A stretch of 64,000 nt of DNA from Triatoma infestans (lineage: Eukaryota > Arthropoda > Insecta > Hemiptera > Reduviidae), in contig JAAEAF010000232.1 in the NCBI GenBank assembly GCA_011037195.1, positions 186,001 through 250,000 on the forward strand. Direction: 5' to 3'. Position numbers and translations under genes: made by a program. The number at the start of each line of letters is the position of its first letter. Within the stretch, counting starts at the first letter, position 1. Below, piece by piece: positions 29,829-42,009 of this stretch. Below the pieces are notes generated by a model. The model worked only from the letters and a program-made list of their open reading frames with translations, was not told the DNA's origin and ran no database searches.

Positions 29829-30720
29829 ATAACTTTCTCTTACTCCTAGTACGACACATGTCAATAGAATATCTCAAAGACAAAAAATCGCAGCCAGCTC
29901 AATCTAGGTATTCCGTTTAGATACTACCACCACATCAGATACGAATATTTCGAGCGAAATCCATCAACCGAAAGTGCAACTTCACTGAAAGATTTTTTTA
30001 TTGTTTTTCGCAAACAGCTCCAACGATTTTCCTTAAACTTCTTATAGTGTCTACACTCGTAAATACTATCTCTTTTATTTAAAACGTTTTCCCGGGAAAA
30101 ATTGATTTTTGCCGGGTTATGAAGTAAAAAGTAGCGTTATGTTTTTTCTATAAAGTACCACTTCAGTGTAATGTATGGTTTTAACAGCTCCATAATATTA
30201 ATACACATTTAAAAGCGTCAATAGAATTCCAAATTTGAAGAAAATTAGTTTACTGGAAGTATGAATTTACAGAGTAGGTTTTTTTTAGATTTTTGGAATT
30301 TTATCGAAAACGGTTAGATTAACGGTAGTAAAGAAAATTGATTTGGGGGGAGTGGTTCTGAGGGAACAATAGCATCCTGCTTTTCTCTAAAGTACCACTT
30401 CAGTATAATATATGATTTTACCACCTGCATAATATTAATGTACATTGCAAGCATTGATAGGATTCCAAATTTAAAGTGGATAGTTTTGCAGAATTTCTGG
30501 CGTTAAATTCAAATATAAGGAGGGGTTGGTTCTATGTTATTGGCACGCCCTTCGCTTCCCTACCTCCTTGGGTTGATAGGTTGATACTGTTCCTTTCACT
30601 GTCTCTATATTTATGTTAGGTCAAATGAATAAAATTTGTATTCTAAAGAAAATTTGTCATTTTATGTGTAAATAATTGTTTTAACAGGAGTAAGTGAAAG
30701 TCGTGTGAGTGTTTCATACC
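29829..30720 (-). repeat. Dispersed repeat, copy 5 (reverse)
   Basis: Runs from AACTTTCTCTTACTCCTAGT to GGAGTAAGTGAAAGTCGTGT followed by GAGTGTTTCATACC. More diverged than copies 4 and 8. Confidence 0.75.
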
Positions 30721-30846
30721 TTTAACGAAAATATAGCCGTCAAAGGCTAATTAATATCTCTGTAGGAACTATTAAACCTTATCAAAAGGTTTTATTAAGT
30801 ATCTTGCGCCTTGTTTAATTATCAGATTTAATATCAGATTTTTGTC

Positions 30847-31960
30847 ATGAGACAAGTTCTTAAGAAGTGCTATGAGCTTAATACGGATCTTATCTTTGTA
30901 GATTTCAAACAAGCCTTTGACAGAGTGGACAAAAATCAACTTTTCAATTGTTTACAAGATTTTAGACATACCTCGTAAATTAATTAATTTGATAAAAATG
31001 ACAATGTCACAAACTCAAGCCAAGGTGCTCGTGGGCAACCAAACCAGCAGGCTAATTAAGTTGGAAACGGGCATAGGGCTAGGAGATGCACTCTCTGCCA
31101 TTCTGTTTAATTTAGTGCTGCATACAGCCATAAAAGGAATTGAACCGAAAGGAAGCTTGTCGAATCACTCTTACCAAATATTGATATACGCTGACGATAT
31201 TGCAATAATAGGAACATGCCAAAAAGCATTGGCGGAAAATCTTGCTGTTCCGGAGATAGAAAGTAAGGCGCTCGGCCTAGTGATCAATGAAAACAAAACC
31301 AAATATTTAGTGGTATCAGCCTCCGAAGAAAAAAGAAGACTACGTAAACTGCTATATGGCGCGTACACTTTTGAAGCTTTTGAGCGCTTTACTTACCTTG
31401 GAGTTGAGATAAACAGTAAGAACAAGGTAAGTAATGAAATTATGAAAAGAATTATGGCAGGTAATAAAGCCTATTGTAGCCTATTTAAAAATTTTAAGTC
31501 GTCCCTTCTTTCCAAACATACTAAAATTAAGTTATGTAGTTTGATAAGATCTGTTGTTAGTTATGGTGCACAGTCCTGGACGTTAAAAGCTGCAGATCAA
31601 CAGGCATTGAGAATTTCTGAAAGATAGATTGTTAGAAGAATATTTGGTCCGCTATGTGTGCAAGATGTCTGGCGTATAAGAACCAACCAGGTATTAGATG
31701 AGCTAACAAGCCAAGAACATATCATACGGTTCGTTAAATCTAGAAGGATAATTTGGCTTGGACATAAAGAAAGATTCCAAGGAAATCATAAGAGAGTGTT
31801 TTCCCAGGAAACGAAAGAGAGGACGCCCAAGAAAGAGATGGATTGACGATCTGGAAGAAGATTTGGGAAAGTTGGGAGTGACAACCTGGCGAACTAAGGC
31901 GCTGGACCGAGACGTTTGGAGAAGAATAGTATAGGAGACCAAAGTTCATGTTGGACTGTA
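30847..31960 (+). pseudogene. Non-LTR reverse transcriptase relic (RTE-like)
   Basis: Pieces in order: IFVDFKQAFDRVD (30,889 on), a frame change at ~30,955, then IGLGDALSAILFN, QILIYADDIAIIG (the catalytic YADD), NENKTKYLVVS, FTYLGVEINSKNKVS, SYGAQSWTLK, a TAG at ~31,625, IFGPLCVQDVWRIRTN, a shift near 31,805 and [17 protein letters not shown]. This order is that of the RT thumb and C-terminal region of the endonuclease-reverse transcriptases common in insect genomes. The 5' part is missing, so it is a dead 5'-truncated copy. Confidence 0.85.
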
Positions 31961-33670
31961 GCGCTTCGTTTAGAAGAAGAATTTAATTGAGAAGGCACTC
32001 CTACCCCAATTTTTGACCTCCTTCTGCTGGTTCTGCATAAATTGGTATCCACAATGACTAGTCTTCTCACTGATGGCTGACGTTAAAAATTGAATAGTAG
32101 GGCACTGAGTTAAAAATATAAAAAAAAAGCCTTATCCTTGGAGGTTTAAGATTTCATTTTATTTTTGAAAGGTTGTCATTAGTTTGTCTAGAAATATCGG
32201 ATTACATAATAAACTAGCGGATGTATTTTCTAAATTCTTCGAACTTAATTAGTCCATATTTTGAATTCATAGCTAACGACCCGAATCCATGTTTTTTAAA
32301 TTAACGAGATGACTTTCATGAACCACAATCAGAGCTTTATACCTTTTACATTTTTCCCCCCGATACTAATTTTATTGGTTAAATAAGAATTGAAATATTT
32401 AACTAACTTCTGCTAGAAGTTTCAAAACAACAACCTGTGAACTTTATGAAGTTATGTTAGATTTTTTATTGAATTATTGTATAATATATAATAATGCAGT
32501 TCTTAGAATAAAATATTAATTAATTATATTATTATATAAATAATTAATAGTGATATTGGAAAAAAAAGTGGGTAATTGCTAGTTATCATGACCCTTGTCA
32601 AGGCGGACACTGTTCTACAATCCCCTTCCAACTACCACCCTTCTATCACAATCAAATGCAATCCATTATATCGACAGTATCGAATTACACTTGGGTCTTC
32701 TCATTACATCTATTGAATTTATTTAAACTCTTTTTACCATTGGACCTTGAAATTTCTTCTCTCTTTTAAAAAAAGTAGTGTTCTGTGTATTCTGTGAGGA
32801 AAGCACTAAACACCGAGAAAGCTTGGATAATAAACAAAATTTAATAGTTCATACAAAAGACTGGATTGCAAAATGCATAAATCAATTTCCCGTCAATTTT
32901 AAAATATGTTCCATGTTGTTTATTACCTACTTTTTATATATTCGTAACAAATTTTTTAATAGTGTTTCAGAATTGATTAACAAATTATTTCTGTTAAAAT
33001 GTTTTTCTTTTTGTAAAAGTATTTTTATTAAGTAGTTTACAGTCATAAGAAACCAAAGAGATATGAGTTTGTATTCCCCGTAGTAAAAAAAATAGAAAAA
33101 AGAAATCTTCTTTTTAGTAAAAAGCTTCTTCTTCACACCTTGGCGCTCGCTGGCTGTAAACTCGTAACTACCATAACCAAAACTACAGAGTTTTCTTCCA
33201 GAAACGCAATTTTCGTAAAACTGCAACTAGAACAACCGTCTTCACACGTACATTTAAACTGATAGACTTTTTTTAAGGAATGACAAATGTTTTCATATAT
33301 TGTTCTTTCAATCGGGTTAGGTTATGCTCCCATATTATTTCCAATTTTCTTTTCATAAAGACTACCATTTCTCTGACAGATAATAGTATGCAACATCGAT
33401 AGCATGGGTTATGTTCCCGTATTTAATTTTCATATCCTAAAATTATTATTATTATGAAAATTCAACTGAGCAGATCTGCCGGATACAAATTTGACTAGCG
33501 ATCTATGTTCAGTAGTGCACTTCCAACTAAGAGGTCATTTTCTAGCATTATTGAAGAATATTTTTAAGAATAAATTTTTGAATAAGGACTCTGCTTTATT
33601 GAATATATAAATCTGAGTACGTTGGTTTTGGTGAATACAAACCAAAACTTGGAGTCAAAATACAATATAT
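31961..33670. other. Intergenic, nothing recognised
   Basis: AT-rich. Short frames (for example 32,778-33,035) have no family resemblance. Confidence 0.5.
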
Positions 33671-33674
33671 TTAA

Positions 33675-33988
33675 AACTAGAATTATTATCCAATTACGGC
33701 TTGCAAATTTAAATAAAGCAAATATTTACATTAAAAACGCCAACTATACATTTGATTCTTCCTCTTTGTAAGCTATTTAAGCCCGATTCGCTTTTTCATT
33801 TTATGTTTGAATGCCCATCACTAACCCCAATTAGAAATAAACTAGATGAAAACTTAAAACTAGATTTGTCCTGTCATACTGATGCATTCGAAAAAGTACA
33901 TACAATAGACTCCTTAGCTCAGGCCATTTTGATACATAACTATTTCTATGGAGCTACTGCTTTCAGAAGTTTTTTACTGAATGAGTAA
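33675..33988 (+). pseudogene. LINE C-terminal zinc-motif fragment
   Basis: RIIIQLRLANLNKANIYI and, in a shifted frame, CKLFKPDSLFHFMFECPSL followed by PIRNKL match the end of many LINE ORF2 proteins (a degenerate CxxC-H-C motif). A stop and a shift separate the two pieces near 33,760. Confidence 0.6.
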
Positions 33989-36900
33989 TCTTCTTCTGTC
34001 AGTATAAAAATGTGAGCAGATTTCAAGTCACTATTATTTCTGTATCTTATTCTATGTCTATACATTAATTTTACATTTCTTAGTTATATTATATACCAGT
34101 ATCTTGATTTAGACTTATACTTTTCACTCTATAATTTCTGCCTTATTTAGAAAGTAACTATTATTATTTTAATGATTGTCTTTATTAATATTTCTTTGTC
34201 TATTTATATTTTATTGTCTATTATTTGTCTAGTATATTTAATGTCTAGTTATATTTAATTGTCTACATCAATTTGCTTTATTAAGCATTAATGGTAAAAA
34301 TAAAACGTGGAAATGAATATATATATTTTACTGCTTCATAATCTTATGATGTATTTATTTTTTATTCTAATTGATTACACTAGAACTATTTAGTAAGTTT
34401 ATAGTCTTTAGAGAATCATCCTAAATAGATTATTACTAATTTAAAAAAGTTTTTTTATTTTGTGCCAATCGCTTGTAATGAGTTGTAGTACTTAAAAGCA
34501 ATGTATTTTATTTTATTTACTCAAAAATAGGTATGTTATTTTACTTTGTGCCTAACTCTTGTTATGAGTTGTATTACATGAAACAGTAAATCCTTTTACA
34601 ACCTGAATATAAAGAATGAAATTATATCTACACTTTAGAAAGATTTACAAGATTCCTTTATTCTTACGAATAACCTAAGGGAAATTAAATCCTTAAAAAA
34701 AAGAACCCACCCAAGATAACTGGGATTTTATCCGCCCTAGCAATGCTTCTTTTTTTGAATTCTGAATAGTTTCAGCTTTTTTTCTCCAACAGTCAAAGTG
34801 TAGTTCATCATTTCTATAAAGAGTTGATATCCAATTTTTAAGTTCTGTTGTAGTGTATACAAACTCTGGTGAGTGAAGGCAACTCTTTCTACATTCTACA
34901 TAAATGTCATCACTAGAATTTTGACGTTGGAGCAAAATCGAAAGCGATCAGAATTAAAGAAAAACAAAGCATGCCTAAGAAGGATAAAAAAACCCATATA
35001 TTTATCCTTTTCTTCAAACTTTTCATTGCTTGTTCATTTTGCCGGATAAAAGTATCACTATATAAGTTTCATTGAATTTAATTCTATATTTATGAATTGG
35101 GAATTTAAACTTATTTATGCGCAAAAAGAATCGTTTATAAAAAACACTTTAAAAAAAGCACACACCTGGCATCCTGCAATATTTCCCGAACAAAAGAAAT
35201 TATCTCCCCATTACTATAGATCTGAGTTTTGGCTTTTAATTTAATTATAAAATGACAGAATACTATTGGAGGAAAGCTCTAAGATATTTAACATTTGTAA
35301 AGAGGTATTATGATCTGTACCACATCTGAACATATAGAAATCATTTTCACTTTTGTTGTGATTTTATTTTAATGTTTGAGATTATTGCAATTGCTTACTT
35401 CATTTATACGAAATGGGGGTTATTACCTCTAAATATTATCCATTCTAGAAATATAAGCCCCAATAACAATCCAGAAGGTACACTGGATCTATTAGTTCAT
35501 TCAATTTAAATAGAGTTTAAAATTCAGCATTTAAGCTTATTTTGTAGAGGTTCTTTTTTCCCATTGTTCCTTCTGTTCTGGACGACATCATCTCTTTTGC
35601 TGCAGACCTACTTATTCCTTGTAAACGCTGAGTCTTGCTGTTTTCTCACATATTGTTCAAAGTAACTGGCAATGGGTAGCTTAGTTCTTTTGTGCAGTAT
35701 GTGGCCAAGTCTAGCCTACTCTGCTCTGCTACTTCTATGGTGGGCTTCGTCATAGATCTTATTGTCATCTTTAAAAAGCATTTTCCCAGAAAATGTTTAA
35801 AAAATAAAAGATTGAAGATATTGACTGATTTACTGAATCCACCACATTCACTTCAGATTCCTTTATTTCCAGAGATTTCAAAATTATTATTCTTATTACG
35901 CAGAAACTTCTGCAAGAATAGTTATTAAATTTTACCTCAATTAAACTATTAATTATTATTAGCATTGTTTTTTACAGATAATGCGCGAGTGGTTGCTAAC
36001 GAGAGTGCTTTATTATCAAAATGATTATTTCAACTAGTGCGTTAAAAAAAAAGTTTATCCACGGATATTCCAAATTCCGCCCAGAACTAGTAATGCGTTC
36101 TTCTATTTTGCGATTATAACACATATTTAACTGTGTCCAGTGTCCTGTGTAATGAAGAGAAAGAAGAGAAGACATCGAAGGATATGCAACTGCAAGAGAT
36201 TGTTAACATATCCCAACCTACAGCAATAATGGTAGGCTGGGGAATTATAGTGGTCCATGTTTTTGTTGACTTTATGTGGCACTTTGGATTCTCTGTAATA
36301 ATATTACTATAAAAATATTAGGATATAATGAGCTCGGTTTAAACAAATACAGAATAATTATAATTCCTTCATATTATGTCATGTCGCATGCATTTTTGCT
36401 GCATAAATTCTATATTTCTTACGCCTTTTTAAAGATTGAATATTATTAATGAAAATGGGTTATATTTCTTGTAATATTGTGTTCAGAAAAAGTCATCACT
36501 CTGGAAAATTCTTAGACATTTTTGAGTTTACTTTTCCATTCAAAATTGTTTCTATAATAAAATCATCAAATATATAAATAATTTTTTACAACAATGATAT
36601 TTTGCATTGATACATCTATCAAATACTCTTTTTTGAATGCTTGATATTTTCTAAACTTGACACATGCTCAAACCTCCATAATAACAATATTAGGTGTTCG
36701 CATCCTTCTTCTTGGTTTATCTTCATTTCTGAGGCTTGAATGCGTTTTATGCCCTTTAATGAGGGACCATGACTAGGATCCATATGTTAACACATGAGTT
36801 CGGTAAACCTAAATTATTTATTGAAGTGAATAATCGCTTCCATTTATTTAGAAGTCAATTCAACAAGATTGGTGTAGGCGTTGATGAACTTAAAAGCCCA

Positions 36901-37490
36901 TGAAGTTTCTTAGAAACAATTAGGTGCATATAGGGCTAGATCCCCTAAAAACGGGCCCCCGCTTAGTGTAGCTAGTATAAATTTAAAGTTGATACAAATT
37001 TTATCACTCAAAACTTATGAATTTTTTGTCATATAATACTTCTGAACAATATATTTTGTAAAATTTTTCAAGTCCAAAAAAACAAACCAAAATTGTAGTG
37101 ATAGTATATTATACTGTATGTAGTATTTTGAATTTCTGTTTATTGTCGGGAGGCCGATGGAAAAACTAATTTTCTTAAAGTCGGTCCATGCATGAAAAAA
37201 ATCTGAGAATGAGAAGTCTTAGATAGTAACACTGGCCAATCTCTTTCATAATATAATAGAGTATGGTACCCCTTAGTGTTCTTTCTTTGTCATAATATAG
37301 CGAACCGGTTTCATAAAGAAGGGATAGAAACTTAATTTATTAATTAGTATCACTTTTTCCACAGTGAACTAACATAAAACCTGATTCTTCAAAAACTGAT
37401 AGCAGTGAATCTCCTCTGATTCTCAAAATCTTCAGATTATGGAAATAACATTTAACCTCTATTGAAATAATACACTTTAAGAAAATTATT
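33989..37490. other. Long intergenic region, nothing clearly recognised
   Basis: AT-rich throughout. A minus-strand frame of 80 codons at 34,693-34,935 (containing ELKNWISTLYRNDELHFDCW) looks protein-like but I cannot place it; it may be a mobile-element remnant or an exon. No other candidate. Confidence 0.4.
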
Positions 37491-37526
37491 TATTTCAATA
37501 TTAATTTTTATTTACAAGTACGAAAA

Positions 37527-40500
37527 TTAATATATTGGAGGCGGCGGAATTCTTGGTTGTGGGGGTGGAGGAGCAGTAGTGGGAGGTGGTGGTGGAGGGA
37601 AAGGTGGTCTGAACTGGCCAGGTGGAGGAGGTGGAGGTGGTCCTCTCCAGTTTGGAGGCGGTGGTGGAGGTGCTTTTGCCTGGGCAGGAGGAGGCGGTGG
37701 TGGATAATGATGCCACATGACTGGAGGCGGACCCGGTGGTGGCATTGGCGGCATCGGGGGCATTGGCGGAGCTAGCGAAGTAGGTGGCATCATAGGAGGC
37801 GGCATACGTTGTGGTAGCGGTGGAGGTGGCATGTGTGGCGGTGCCACAGGCGGCGGAGGCGGTGGTGGGTTGAAGACTGGCGCGGCCATTATGGGTGGTG
37901 GAGGCAATGGTGCTGGTGGCGGAGCGTCCGCGAACATGTGATGGGGTCTGTCCGCCTGGGAAAGTGGGTTTTGTGCTGCTAACAGCCGTTCAGCGGCTGA
38001 ACCATGTCGTTCACCTTTAGCGTCTTTCTTATACGCATAAGATACTGAAACTGGTCTGTTGCACAGAAATTGTCCGTTCATAGCATCTATTGCTGCGTCA
38101 GAGGCGTCAAAACTAGCATAGTTAATGAATGCAAATCCTTTAGAATTTCCTGTATCTGGGTCTCTCATTATCTGAAAAAAAATTATAATATTATAGACAC
38201 TGGTCAAATTAATTTTATACATTTGTTACTTCTGAGTTACTACCATATTAACTTATTCGGAAAACTTTATAATGAGTAAATAATAGAATACGATTAAGTC
38301 GGAAAGTGAAAACATAATCAACTGCTGTCGGAGTTGGCGTCTAAATTTCCCGCAGCAAGGAACTTAAATGATTACTGTAATGGAATCCATCACTAGTTGT
38401 TGGTGATATTTAACTATTTGTTGATGATAAATTTGGCTTTACATTATGTGGAAGTGGCTCTATAAAGCACTTCAGGTGATAACAAACATCATAAAGATCC
38501 AATACTGAGAAAAAGTTAAAAAAGATGTAGTGGTGCTTATATTAATTAGGCTATTATTACAGAATTGTTGAATAAGAAAAATAAATTGTAAAACGATATT
38601 TTCCTCTTACACACACACACACACACACACCACACACACACACACCACACACACAAAAGTTCATGTTAATGTCTGAAACATGTTCATCAGTTTAACGCAT
38701 AGTTAAAAACCGAATAACATTGAAAGCGCAATGTGATCAGTCAATTCTTGGCTCTACGGTAGTTATTATGTTTTCCATATTCGACATTTGTTTTTGCTAA
38801 TTTTCTTTAAATTTCTAAGTAATTTAAACAATATTTTAATGTTTGAAAATCTGAGCAACATATTATATCATGACAAAATTGTTAAACATTACCTTCGGGG
38901 TTTGTAAAATAACTCCAAAAGCTGAAAATGTGTCATATAATAATTTTTCATCTACTTCAGGATCTAGATTTCCAATGAATACATTTGCACCAACGTCAAG
39001 ATTTTTTTGATGTGCAGAAGCCTTTTACAAAAAAAATTGATTCAAATTAAAATATTTCTTTTAACAGATCGAAGAACATTACTCATATAATAATAAGTTA
39101 ATGAAGATCAATAATAATAAAATTAATTTTTAAATAACCATTTAAAATTAAATTATTAATTAACCATTTAAAATAATTATAAATAAATATTGGAGTGAGA
39201 TTAATAAATAACCATTTAGGAGGCAATGCTTAAATGGTTATTTATTCATTTCACTGAGTATCCACAAAGCAGGCAATCTGTTTTTGGTTGCTTTTTACTT
39301 AAGAACGGCTGAAATGAAACATTAATTACTTAGTCTCAACTTTCAATATCTGAATGATCTTTAGGGGGAATGCACAAAAGAATCTTCTCCAACCCAAAAG
39401 ATCAATTCTGACTTCCATGAGTATCAGATATATATATATATATATAAGTGAATATATGGTGAGCAAGATTTTGCCTATAGCTACGTGAGTAGTGAATAAT
39501 TTCTCCTAACAACTATGCCTGTAAATTTTGTTGTGGGTTTTGCCGGTGCCAGTGTAATTGTTGTTAAGTTGGTCCTCACGGACCCAAGATATCAGAAGAA
39601 TTGGCAAGTACATTTCTCTATACGGGAAAAAGGTGCATTAATAAGTAGCTAATTTTATTTTATTTTTAATATCCATAGCAGCTAGCCATTCTTATGAGTT
39701 CTTGGTTTAACTTTCCTACGGGTATCTCAACTTAACGACAAGAGCAGTGCCTAACTAATCCCTGCTCAAATTACACATTTGAAGAGAAAGTTGAAATGAT
39801 GGTCTCCACGTATCTATAGAAGCAAACTGTAGCCCACCCAGTAGTGGACACAAAACACATTATCCACCATTATTAATATTTTAATCATAATCTACTTTCA
39901 ATGTGGGGTTGAACGTTAAGCTCACTTGAAAAAATATACATTACTAATTAAATTCACAAACAAGAGTTGCAAAAGTAGCTACAATAAATTTTTATTGAAA
40001 TGGATTTTAGCAACTCTCTCTATAAACTCAATTATTGGGTAACAGCTTCTTCTTACTTACCTTATTAACTCTAATTGGTTTTCCATGTACTTTTATCATG
40101 TTCATTATTTTTATAGCATAATCCGCATCTTCTTCACCAAGAAATTCAACAAAACCATAACCCTGATGCTGTTGAGTGACACGATCTTTTGGCATATGAA
40201 CATTTACTAGGAAAAACAAAGAGATATTACATTACATAATTAAAACTAATAGTAAAACTTAAAACAGTCATAGAACAACAAGCATTTTGAATTTTAACTT
40301 ACCAACCGGTCCTGCTTGTACAAACAACTCCCACATAAGAGTTTCTGAGACTTTATCATCTAAACCGCCCACATAAATCGTAGCATCTAGAACATGAGTA
40401 AAAATTTATATAACTGATAATCAATTAAATTGTTAAATTTTGGACAACTTACACTGAAACATAAGTAGAGGTTATATAAATTAAATTCTCTTCTACTAAT

Positions 40501-40616
40501 AATACTAATAGACAGTAATAATCCATAACCCATTTTAACAAAAAACTGAATTAAATATATTTATTGAAACAAAAATATTTACCTTGATTTCTTTCGGCAA
40601 TTGGACCAGCAGCCAT
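37527..40616 (-). CDS. SF3B4: Splicing factor 3B subunit 4 (SF3B4/SAP49), five exons
   Basis: Exons on the minus strand: 40,616-40,583, 40,386-40,303, 40,206-40,061, 39,021-38,893 and 38,171-37,527, with GT/AG borders and matching phase; 345 residues. SF3B4 belongs to the U2 snRNP SF3b complex and contacts the pre-mRNA near the branch site. RRM1 begins with [14 protein letters not shown] and has [19 protein letters not shown]2 has [20 protein letters not shown] and [15 protein letters not shown]. The linker after it has [13 protein letters not shown]. The last ~135 residues are Pro/Met/Gly-rich, as in the human protein but shorter (human 424 residues in total). AATAAA-type signals (TTTATT on the plus strand) occur at ~37,491. 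The intron 38,172-38,892 holds a CA microsatellite. Confidence 0.95.
38610..38656 (+). repeat. (CA)n microsatellite
   Basis: CA repeats interrupted by CCA, in the last intron of SF3B4. Confidence 0.9.
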
Positions 40617-40933
40617 GGTATCTTATTCCTTGTCCAACTGCTGCTGAGTGCTGAAATTGTTTATAACCTTTATTATAACATTATAGCCACCTACTTTACA
40701 AGTTAGATTGAAGACAAAGGGCATTTAGTGAACATAGATTAAAGTTAGTTCAAATAAATATTTCTTTTGAAGTTAATTTGATCATATGTAACCAATCGAA
40801 TAGAAAAATTATTAAATCAAATAACTGAAGAAATAATATTTGTAAACAAATGTTCTTAGCCAGCTCACGTGAATTATTATTACAAACATTTGCCGTAAGA
40901 GTTCAGCACTAAGCAGTTGTTAATTGTTATAAA

Positions 40934-41011
40934 ATGTCACGGTTTGGAGAATTAGCTGCGGCCGGTTTAAAATTAAGTCCATTCAGAAGAAAAAATTTGT
41001 ATATCACCTAA
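40934..41011 (+). CDS. Possible small ORF or first exon, divergent from SF3B4
   Basis: An ATG at 40,934 opens MSRFGELAAAGLKLSPFRRK and stops after 25 codons. Its base composition is richer in GC than the flanks and the basic, amphipathic start resembles a mitochondrial-type N-terminus. It lies 318 bp from the SF3B4 start on the other strand, so the two could share a promoter. A GT at 40,998-40,999 could be a splice donor. I do not recognise the protein, and no following exon is clear. Confidence 0.25.
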   Translation: MSRFGELAAAGLKLSPFRRKNLYIT

Positions 41012-41785
41012 GTCAATAATAAATTTTAGGACATATTGTGAAGGCGGTCTAGCCATATTGAAATTTTGTCATTTTTATCAAACAGAGAAATGAGTTTTCT
41101 TTTTTAACCCCCGATTAATTTTCCGACAAAAGGAGTATTTTCTTTTAGAGAAATAATGTATGGTTTAGAACGGAGGCCAATTTTAATGGTTTATTTTAAT
41201 ACAAAAAAATCAAACCGTATCTGTCATATTTTGACAGTTGCAATATACGTAGAATACGTTTGTATGTTTTTCAACATTTCCAAAAATCCCCCCAGAACCC
41301 TCCAATCCCCGTCGTTACCCTGCTATGAGAAAACGTTCGTTGATTTTCATGTAAGAATCGTTTGCTTTTTAATGTGAGAAATATTTGCTTTCAATATGAG
41401 AATCGTTCGCTTTTTACCAAATAGGTGCCTCCCCAAAAAACATATTCTATGTTAAAAACAATAAAAAAAGAAACTGGATTTAGCTGCTCATGATTTCTAG
41501 TAATTATTAATGTTTCGCAGTCGTGTCAGACTGTCCATGTGGTATTACTGGGTAAAAAACAGTGCATTACTTTAAAATGAAAAACTGCGGGAAGTTCACA
41601 CTTGATTCATTAAAGCAGTGGTTTCCAAACCTTTTATGTACATTTGGCATATATGGAATGTACCTTTTTGGCATTGAAATTTGTAACATCCCTTAATATT
41701 TTATATGTAATTTTATAAACAAAGTTTTTTGTTTTTTGTAAAAATTACTTCATTAATCCTTTAAAAAAAAAAAAAAAACTATGTT
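41012..41785. other. Intergenic, nothing recognised
   Basis: A run of A/T and short frames without resemblance. The poly-A tract at 41,763-41,778 is the likely Pol III terminator of the tRNA gene on the minus strand. Confidence 0.5.
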
Positions 41786-41858
41786 TGGAGGCGCCGGGCA
41801 TCGATCCCGGTACCTCTCGCATGCTAAGCGAGCGCTCTACCATCTGAGCTACGCCCCC
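41786..41858 (-). tRNA. tRNA-Ala (anticodon AGC)
   Basis: All stems form: acceptor GGGGGCG with CGCCTCC, D arm GCTC/GAGC, anticodon arm CTCGC/GCGAG with loop TTAGCAT, and T arm CCGGG/CCCGG around ATCGATG. The acceptor contains the G3:U70 wobble pair that marks alanine tRNAs for alanyl-tRNA synthetase. Box A and box B are intact. A T-rich terminator follows at lower coordinates. No intron. Confidence 0.97.
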
Positions 41859-42009
41859 TAGTTGCATGAAGTGGAATCAAACCTGTATCTCAGGTGCAAC
41901 TAAGCTGCCTGTGATTTATATAAAACCATTCTAGTAACCTCTCTTAAAAGTTTACAAATATTGTAATTAATGTGTGAATGTGTCTCAGCAATTTATTTTA
42001 TCGTATAAA

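Noticed and set aside
37557..37941. Gly/Trp/Arg-rich plus-strand frames
   Set aside because: They are the antisense of the proline-rich last exon of SF3B4.
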